Assembly: GCA_964636095.1 (NCBI GenBank)
Contig: CAZWRF010000028.1
Location: forward strand, 1 to 8,448
Source of the DNA: CAZWRF01 sp964636095
GTDB lineage: Bacteria > Patescibacteriota > Minisyncoccia > JAHISW01 > Tagabacteraceae
DNA: 8,448 nt
Reading direction: 5' to 3'
Both the position numbers and the translations under genes were made by a program. Under the pieces are notes generated by a model. That model searched no databases and was not told the origin of the DNA. It saw only the letters and a list, made by a program, of their open reading frames with translations. This document shows, piece by piece, positions 4,262-8,448 of this stretch (position 1 is its first letter; every line of letters starts with the position of its first letter).

Positions 4262-6049
4262 ATGGAAATAAGGAATATAGCAATAATTGCCCACGTTGAC
4301 CACGGGAAAACCAAGCTGACCGACGCCATTATGCGTCAAACGGGGATGTTTGAGGAAGGCATGAGCATGGACACAAACGCTCTTGAAGTGGAGCGCGGCA
4401 TTACCATTTATGCCAAAAACACCGCTACTTTTTATAAAGGCACGAAAATAAATATTGTCGACACGCCCGGCCACGCCGATTTCGGCTCCGAGGTGGAGCG
4501 CGTTTTGCGCTCCATTGATTCGGTTCTTTTGGTGGTGGACGCGCAGGAAGGCCCCATGCCCCAAACGCGCTTTGTTCTAAAAAAATCTTTGGAGCTAGGC
4601 CTTAAGCCGATTTTAGTGATAAACAAAATAGACAAATCCGCCGCCGATCCGAAGCGGACGGAGGAAGAAGTGCTGGAGCTTTTCATGGAGCTTGGCGCTA
4701 CCGATGAACAATTGAATTTTAAAATAATATACTCCATAGCCAAAGAAGGCATCGCGATAAAAAATTTGAGCGATGAAAGAAAAGATGTCTTTCCGCTTTT
4801 GGACGAGATACTTTCAAGTGTGGCGCCGGCGGCAAGCGACGCTTCGCTTCCTTTTCGGGCTCAGCCGTTCAGCCTGGCCTACGACAATTATTTGGGCCGA
4901 CTGGCTATAGCGCGCGTTTACGAAGGCGCCATCGGTGCTGGGAAAAAAGTTCAGGTGCTTGCGCCCGATGGTCAGACACGCCAAGGGACTATTACCAAGA
5001 TTTTCACATTCAGAGGAATGTCGCGGGTGGAAGAGAAAGAAGTCCGCGCCGGGGACATTGTAATGATTGCCGGTCTCAAAGACATTTTTATCGGAGAAAC
5101 CATCTGCGGGAAAGAAGGGCTTTTTCCTCTGCCCGCCATAAAAGTGGACGAGCCCACCATTACTTTGGATTTTTTGGTGAACAACTCTCCCTTTGCCGGG
5201 CGCGAGGGCAAGTACTTAACTTCGCGCCAGCTTCGCGAACGGCTGGAAAAAGAACTGGAAGTGAACGTGGGGCTTAAAATAGATTTTTCGCAAACTGATT
5301 TTTTCAAATTGAGCGGAAGAGGCGAACTTCACATAGCCATTCTTCTTGAAAACATGAGGCGGGAAGGATACGAAATGCAGGTCTCCCAGCCACAGGCCAT
5401 AATAAAAGAAACGGCCGAAGGGCGGCTGGAGCCTTTTGAGGAAATAATCGCGGATGTGCCGCCGGAATTTCAGGGTATTGTAATAGAAAAACTCGGAGCC
5501 CGCAGGGCGGTTTTGAAGGATATGAAAAAAGAAGGGGAGACGGTTCGTATTATTTTTGAAGGGCCCACGCGCGGCCTTTTGGGATACCGCGGCCAGTTTA
5601 TAATAGATACCCGAGGCGACGGGATATTGACCAGCCGAGTTGCAGGGTTTCGGCCATATGCCGGAAAGGTGACGAGAAAAAAAACCGGCTCAATGATATC
5701 CATGGCTTCGGGCAAGGCGCTGGCGTTTTCCCTGAACAATCTTCAGGAGCGAGGCACTCTTTATATCGGTCCCCAAACGGAAATATACGAGGGCATGGTT
5801 GTGGGAAATACTTCAAAGGGAGAAGAGATGCTGGTTAACCCCATAAAAAACAAAGAGCTTACAAACATGCGCGCTTCCGGCTCCGACGAGGCGATACATC
5901 TGACCCCCGAATTCAAGCTTTCAATCGAGCGAGGCCTTGAGGCCATGTCCGATGACGAATATTTGGAAATAACTCCGAAAAGCGTCCGTTTGCGCAAAAA
6001 GTTTCTTACCGAAAACGAGCGAAAAAAATCCGCACGGAGCCATAAATAG
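4262..6049 (+). CDS. typA: Translational GTPase TypA/BipA
   Basis: A 595-residue ribosome-associated GTPase of the EF-G family, near the usual 600-615 residues. GTPase motifs are AHVDHGKT (10-17, P-loop), RGITI (45-49, switch I threonine T48), DTPGH (67-71) and NKID (121-124). The fifth motif is probably YSIAKEG (157-163). EF-Tu-like domain II, EF-G-like domains III and V, and the BipA-specific C-terminal domain follow. The ending TPKSVRLRKKFLTENERKK matches the family closely. TypA binds 70S ribosomes and aids ribosome assembly and translation under stress or low temperature. K18 replaces the threonine usual after GKT, a minor change outside the core motif. The start is firm from family alignment (MEIRNIAIIAHVDHGKT). 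It is transcribed from its own promoter with an unusual leader hairpin. Confidence 0.97.
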   Translation: MEIRNIAIIAHVDHGKTKLTDAIMRQTGMFEEGMSMDTNALEVERGITIYAKNTATFYKGTKINIVDTPGHADFGSEVERVLRSIDSVLLVVDAQEGPMPQTRFVLKKSLELGLKPILVINKIDKSAADPKRTEEEVLELFMELGATDEQLNFKIIYSIAKEGIAIKNLSDERKDVFPLLDEILSSVAPAASDASLPFRAQPFSLAYDNYLGRLAIARVYEGAIGAGKKVQVLAPDGQTRQGTITKIFTFRGMSRVEEKEVRAGDIVMIAGLKDIFIGETICGKEGLFPLPAIKVDEPTITLDFLVNNSPFAGREGKYLTSRQLRERLEKELEVNVGLKIDFSQTDFFKLSGRGELHIAILLENMRREGYEMQVSQPQAIIKETAEGRLEPFEEIIADVPPEFQGIVIEKLGARRAVLKDMKKEGETVRIIFEGPTRGLLGYRGQFIIDTRGDGILTSRVAGFRPYAGKVTRKKTGSMISMASGKALAFSLNNLQERGTLYIGPQTEIYEGMVVGNTSKGEEMLVNPIKNKELTNMRASGSDEAIHLTPEFKLSIERGLEAMSDDEYLEITPKSVRLRKKFLTENERKKSARSHK

Positions 6050-6065
6050 CCAATAAGTCACAAAT

Positions 6066-6084
6066 AAAACGCGCCGCGCGATTT
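6066..6084 (+). terminator. Weak hairpin after typA
   Basis: CGCG (6070-6073), loop CCG and CGCG (6077-6080) form a stem flanked, after an A-A mismatch, by AAA pairing with TTT. The T-run is only three bases, so termination would be partial at best. Confidence 0.3.
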
Positions 6085-6114
6085 GTCCCTCATGAAAAAT
6101 TTAGAAAAATATTT

Positions 6115-6126
6115 TATAATTGTAAT
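6115..6126 (+). promoter_or_regulatory. -10 element for a leaderless start at 6127
   Basis: A perfect TATAAT at 6115-6120, then TGTAAT, then ATG 6127. It has the same 6-nt spacing as the other leaderless starts, but lacks the TG extension. Confidence 0.65.
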
Positions 6127-6522
6127 ATGGAAAAAATAAATAAAAGCGAAGAAGACTGGAAAAAAGAGCTTACGGATGAAGAGTTCAGGATATTGAGAGG
6201 GAAGGGGACGGAGATGCCTTTTACCGGAAAATATACGGGAATGAAAGATAAAGGCAAATATATGTGCAGGGCCTGTGGAAACGAACTTTTTTCTTCCGAC
6301 ACAAAATTTGATTCCGGCACCGGCTGGCCTAGTTTCGACAAAGCTATTCCGGGTGCCATAGAATACAAAGAAGACAACTCCGGCGGCATGGGCCGTACGG
6401 AGGTGGTGTGTGCCAAATGCGGTTCTCATTTGGGCCACGTTTTTAACGATGGGCCCACCGATACCGGCAAGCGCTACTGCATAAACTCCGTGTGCCTGGA
6501 ACACAAAAAAATGGTAGAATAA
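6127..6522 (+). CDS. msrB: Peptide methionine-(R)-S-oxide reductase MsrB
   Basis: A 131-residue complete SelR-domain enzyme that reduces methionine-R-sulfoxide in oxidised proteins, normally recycled by thioredoxin. The zinc site is two CxxC pairs, C47-C50 and C95-C98. Substrate-pocket motifs are GTGWPSF (64-70) and GSHLGHVFNDGP (99-110). The catalytic cysteine is C118 in RYCINS. An extra cysteine, C123 (NSVCLE), sits five residues further on, where most family members have a non-cysteine residue. It could act as a resolving cysteine, but this is inference. No MsrA is fused or adjacent. The start is given by the -10 six nt before ATG, with no Shine-Dalgarno. The final codons ATG GTA GAA TAA serve as the -10 of the phosphoesterase gene. 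Confidence 0.97.
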   Translation: MEKINKSEEDWKKELTDEEFRILRGKGTEMPFTGKYTGMKDKGKYMCRACGNELFSSDTKFDSGTGWPSFDKAIPGAIEYKEDNSGGMGRTEVVCAKCGSHLGHVFNDGPTDTGKRYCINSVCLEHKKMVE

Positions 6523-6526
6523 GAGC
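6512..6526 (+). promoter_or_regulatory. Extended -10 inside the end of msrB for a leaderless GTG start
   Basis: TG-G-TAGAAT at 6512-6520 spans the last msrB codons and the first base of its TAA stop. AAGAGC follows, then GTG 6527. The arrangement copies that at 314-329, including the 4-nt gap between stop and start. Confidence 0.55.
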
Positions 6527-7642
6527 GTGTCCTACATACAAATATCAATATTTTTGATAGTCTCCCTTTCGATTGTTTTTTCAATTCACTATTTTATTTA
6601 TTTTTCGGTAGTGCGGTTTTTTTCCGTTTCGAACTATCTTTTAAAATGTGTTCTTCTCACTCTGGCTTTTGCATTGCCTCTCTGCTTTATTTTATCAATG
6701 TTTCTTGTGCGCGTAAGGGAAGATTTTCTCTCTCGCGCTTTTTATTTTTTGTCCGGTTTTTGGATGGGGTTTGTGGTTTATCTTCTTGCGGCCGTTTTGG
6801 CGGCATGGCTGTTTGTATGGGCGGGCAAATTTTTCGGTTTTAGCATAAACACGGCGGTTTTGGCCGCGTCTTTTTTCGTTGTGGCCGTTTTGGTTTCGTT
6901 TTACGGCGTTTACAACGCTTTTAATCCGGTAATTAAAAACATATCCGTTAATATTTCGGGCCTCCCGGAAAGCTGGAAAGGAGAAAAAGTAGTGCAAATA
7001 TCGGACGCGCATGTCGGTAATATTCTTTCGGCCGGATTTATAAAAAATGTGGTTGAAAAAATAAATTCCGTGCATCCAAAGGCGGTTTTTATTACGGGGG
7101 ATTTTTTCGACAGCGCCGACGGCAATCTGAATTCTTTGGCTAAAATGCTCGATGGCATAAAAACCGGGAAAGGAGTATTTCTCATAATGGGCAACCACGA
7201 GACTTATCTGGGAGTCGACAAGGTTGTTGAATCTTTGGAAAAAACAAAAGTGAAAGTTTTAAGAGACGAGATAGTTGACGTTGATGGGCTAAAGATTATA
7301 GGAGCAGATTATCCGGAAAGAGAATCATCCAAAGACGTAGCTCGCTGGCTGGAGTCGGTTAAAAACCTGTTTTACGGCAAGCCCAATATTTTGCTTTTTC
7401 ACTCTCCTGCCAATGCCGAAGAAATAAGTAAGGAAGGCATAGATCTTCAGCTTTCGGGCCATACACACGCGGGCCAGATATTTCCCTTCGGATATATCAC
7501 CAGAATGATATACGGCAAGTATTATTACGGACTGCACAAAATAGGGGATTATACTATCTATACTTCAAGTGGCGTCGGCGTGTGGGGGCCGACGATGAGG
7601 ACAGAAGAGAGGTCCGAAATTGTTGTTATTACTCTTGAATAA
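6527..7642 (+). CDS. Membrane-anchored calcineurin-like metallophosphoesterase
   Basis: A 371-residue protein with about four N-terminal membrane segments (near 3-27, 40-62, 73-99 and 107-128). A cytoplasmic or external phosphoesterase domain follows, depending on topology. All five metal-binding blocks are present: D160-A-H162, G191-D192-xx-D195, G222-N223-H224-E225, H292 in LLFHSP, and G311-H312-T-H314. By family knowledge these bind two metal ions and hydrolyse phosphomono- or diesters. The architecture is like YkuE/YaeI-type enzymes with a membrane anchor. The substrate is unknown, but a lipid or envelope phosphoester is plausible because a PAP2 lipid phosphatase begins 2 nt downstream. 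I chose GTG 6527 because it alone keeps the first membrane segment, and a -10 is correctly spaced before it; the next in-frame ATG is M57. Confidence 0.93.
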   Translation: MSYIQISIFLIVSLSIVFSIHYFIYFSVVRFFSVSNYLLKCVLLTLAFALPLCFILSMFLVRVREDFLSRAFYFLSGFWMGFVVYLLAAVLAAWLFVWAGKFFGFSINTAVLAASFFVVAVLVSFYGVYNAFNPVIKNISVNISGLPESWKGEKVVQISDAHVGNILSAGFIKNVVEKINSVHPKAVFITGDFFDSADGNLNSLAKMLDGIKTGKGVFLIMGNHETYLGVDKVVESLEKTKVKVLRDEIVDVDGLKIIGADYPERESSKDVARWLESVKNLFYGKPNILLFHSPANAEEISKEGIDLQLSGHTHAGQIFPFGYITRMIYGKYYYGLHKIGDYTIYTSSGVGVWGPTMRTEERSEIVVITLE

Positions 7643-7644
7643 TC

Positions 7645-8186
7645 ATGCTCGACCAAAATATTTTTTATTTTTTCAATAATTTAACCGGCCATTCTCTTTT
7701 GTTTGACAATTTTGCTGTTTTTCTCGCCTCTTATTTTCAATATTTTTTGTGTGTTTTTTTTCTTTTTTTGCTTTTTTATTCCGGCTATTCAAAAAAGAAA
7801 AAATATTTTATTTTGTTTACTGTTTTTGTTTCGGCCCTTGTGGCGCGGTTCGGGGCAGTGTCTCTTATTCATTTTTTGCTCAACAGGCCCCGACCTTTTA
7901 TGTCTCTTTCCGTAAATCAGCTTATCCCGGAAAGCGGCGCTTCTTTTCCCTCCGGACATGCCGCGTTTTTTTTCGCCATGGCAGCTGCAATTTTTATTTT
8001 CAATAAAAAATGGGGATTGTGGTTTCTCCTTTCCGCTTTTTTNNNNNNNNNNTCATCTCCGTTAGCCGGGTAATTGTCGGTGTTCACTATCCCTTGGACA
8101 TAATCGTCGGAGCGCTTATCGGCATTGTCGTGGCATATATTGTATATTTCTTGGCAAAAAAATTTACTCCTTTTGGGGAATATTAA
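7645..8186 (+). CDS. PAP2 superfamily membrane phosphatase, interrupted by assembly gap
   Basis: A small integral membrane phosphatase of the PAP2 family, which dephosphorylates lipid phosphates. Undecaprenyl-pyrophosphate phosphatase (BcrC-like) activity is a reasonable guess. Before the gap, motif C1 is HFLLNRPRP (76-84), with H76 where the consensus KxxxxxxRP has lysine, and motif C2 is FPSGH (101-105). After the gap, motif C3 SRVIVGVHYPLD is intact and the protein ends KKFTPFGEY at TAA 8184-8186. The two parts are in different frames only because ten N stand for a gap of unknown size. A frame read straight through gives a false stop near 8073. The gene starts 2 nt after the phosphoesterase stop, indicating a shared transcript and coupled translation. 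Confidence 0.9.
8043..8052. other. Ten-N assembly gap within the PAP2 gene
   Basis: Ten undetermined bases follow a T-run. Restoring the PAP2 frame needs a true gap length of 2 modulo 3, for example 8, 11 or -1 (contigs overlapping by one base). Ten does not fit. Confidence 0.95.
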
Positions 8187-8204
8187 CGGCAGCTTAATGA
8201 AATA

Positions 8205-8219
8205 TGCTATAATTTTTAT
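8205..8219 (+). promoter_or_regulatory. Consensus extended -10 for a leaderless start at 8220
   Basis: TG-C-TATAAT at 8205-8213, then TTTTAT, then ATG 8220. It is a perfect extended -10 with the window's recurrent 6-nt spacing. Confidence 0.7.
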
Positions 8220-8378
8220 ATGAGAAAAATATGGGTAAAACACCACACCGGGATGGTGTGGGTTGCCGGATGGCTTTTTACCATCGGCTTCGTGAACCTC
8301 TCCTTTTGGCAGGGGGTTTTGGCCATAATAATATGGCCCTATTATATAGGTCATTTTATTGGTGCGTTTTATTGGTAA
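8220..8378 (+). CDS. Small membrane protein, 52 aa
   Basis: ATG 8220 to TAA 8376-8378 encodes 52 residues, MRKIWVKHHTGMVWVAGW onward. A basic N-terminus is followed by two hydrophobic stretches (about 11-29 and 31-50) split by Q31-G32, ending IGAFYW. It is tryptophan- and aromatic-rich, so a one- or two-pass membrane protein is likely. Evidence that it is real: a perfect extended -10 exactly 6 nt before its start, GC-ending codons like the neighbouring genes, and a tight 19-nt gap to the next gene. Two later in-frame starts are possible, but only ATG 8220 fits the promoter spacing. No family is recognised. Confidence 0.7.
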   Translation: MRKIWVKHHTGMVWVAGWLFTIGFVNLSFWQGVLAIIIWPYYIGHFIGAFYW

Positions 8379-8397
8379 AAAATTAAAACTTAAATAT

Positions 8398-8448
8398 ATG
8401 AAAAACAAATTTATTTTGGCGTCCGTTTTTGCTTTGGCTCTTTTTGTC
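8398..8448 (+). CDS. 5' end of an exported or membrane protein (truncated by window)
   Basis: Seventeen codons from ATG 8398 run to the window edge: MKNKFILASVFALALFV. A short basic start followed by a hydrophobic core is typical of a signal peptide or first membrane segment. There is no Shine-Dalgarno and no well-placed -10, so it probably shares the transcript of the 52-aa gene 19 nt upstream. Nothing can be said about function. Confidence 0.55.
   Translation, partial: MKNKFILASVFALALFV

Noticed and set aside
6058..6504. 148-aa minus-strand reading frame opposite msrB
   Set aside because: It lies antisense to a clearly recognised enzyme gene and has no recognisable motifs.
1..8448. CRISPR array, insertion sequence or defence cassette
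   Set aside because: No regularly spaced repeats, transposase, inverted terminal repeats or recognised defence genes are visible. The only direct repeat pair is the 23-bp one described.

Overview
The window looks like a compact stretch of a Patescibacteria (CPR/Parcubacteria-like) genome. The reasons are tightly packed small genes, a small GIY-YIG nuclease, a six-cysteine mini-protein and a short acidic protein that I recognise as types seen in that group, standard stop-codon use (TAA mostly, no recoded TGA), and a near absence of Shine-Dalgarno sequences. This is inference; no ribosomal marker gene is present. All genes read rightward on the + strand, and no intergenic stretch exceeds 300 bases.

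Left part (1-2550): a GIY-YIG nuclease, a GNAT acetyltransferase, a visibly AT-rich HExxH putative metalloprotease, a 193-aa protein of uncertain type that may be primase-like, and a short acidic protein. An exact 23-bp direct repeat (310-332 and 1564-1586) brackets the acetyltransferase and metalloprotease genes, and the second copy still encodes the last codons of the nuclease gene. This suggests insertion or recombination.

Middle part (2550-4260): a candidate small RNA of about 68 nt with its own -35/-10 and a strong terminator, a six-cysteine protein overlapping an ASCH-domain protein, a ParB/Srx-like domain protein, and a small exported protein. Then comes typA/bipA, with a consensus promoter and a hairpin plus T-run directly against its start codon.

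Right part (4262-8448): TypA GTPase, peptide methionine sulfoxide reductase B, and a membrane-anchored metallophosphoesterase 2 nt upstream of a PAP2 phosphatase. The PAP2 gene is interrupted by a 10-N assembly gap that breaks its frame artificially. A 52-aa membrane protein and the start of an exported protein end the window.

The most striking pattern is regulatory. Seven genes and the candidate RNA have a -10 element ending exactly 6 nt before the start codon (or before an ATG, for the RNA). All but one are extended -10 elements of the form TGnTAnnAT. That places transcription starts at the start codon, meaning leaderless mRNAs. Twice the -10 is built from the last codons and stop codon of the upstream gene.
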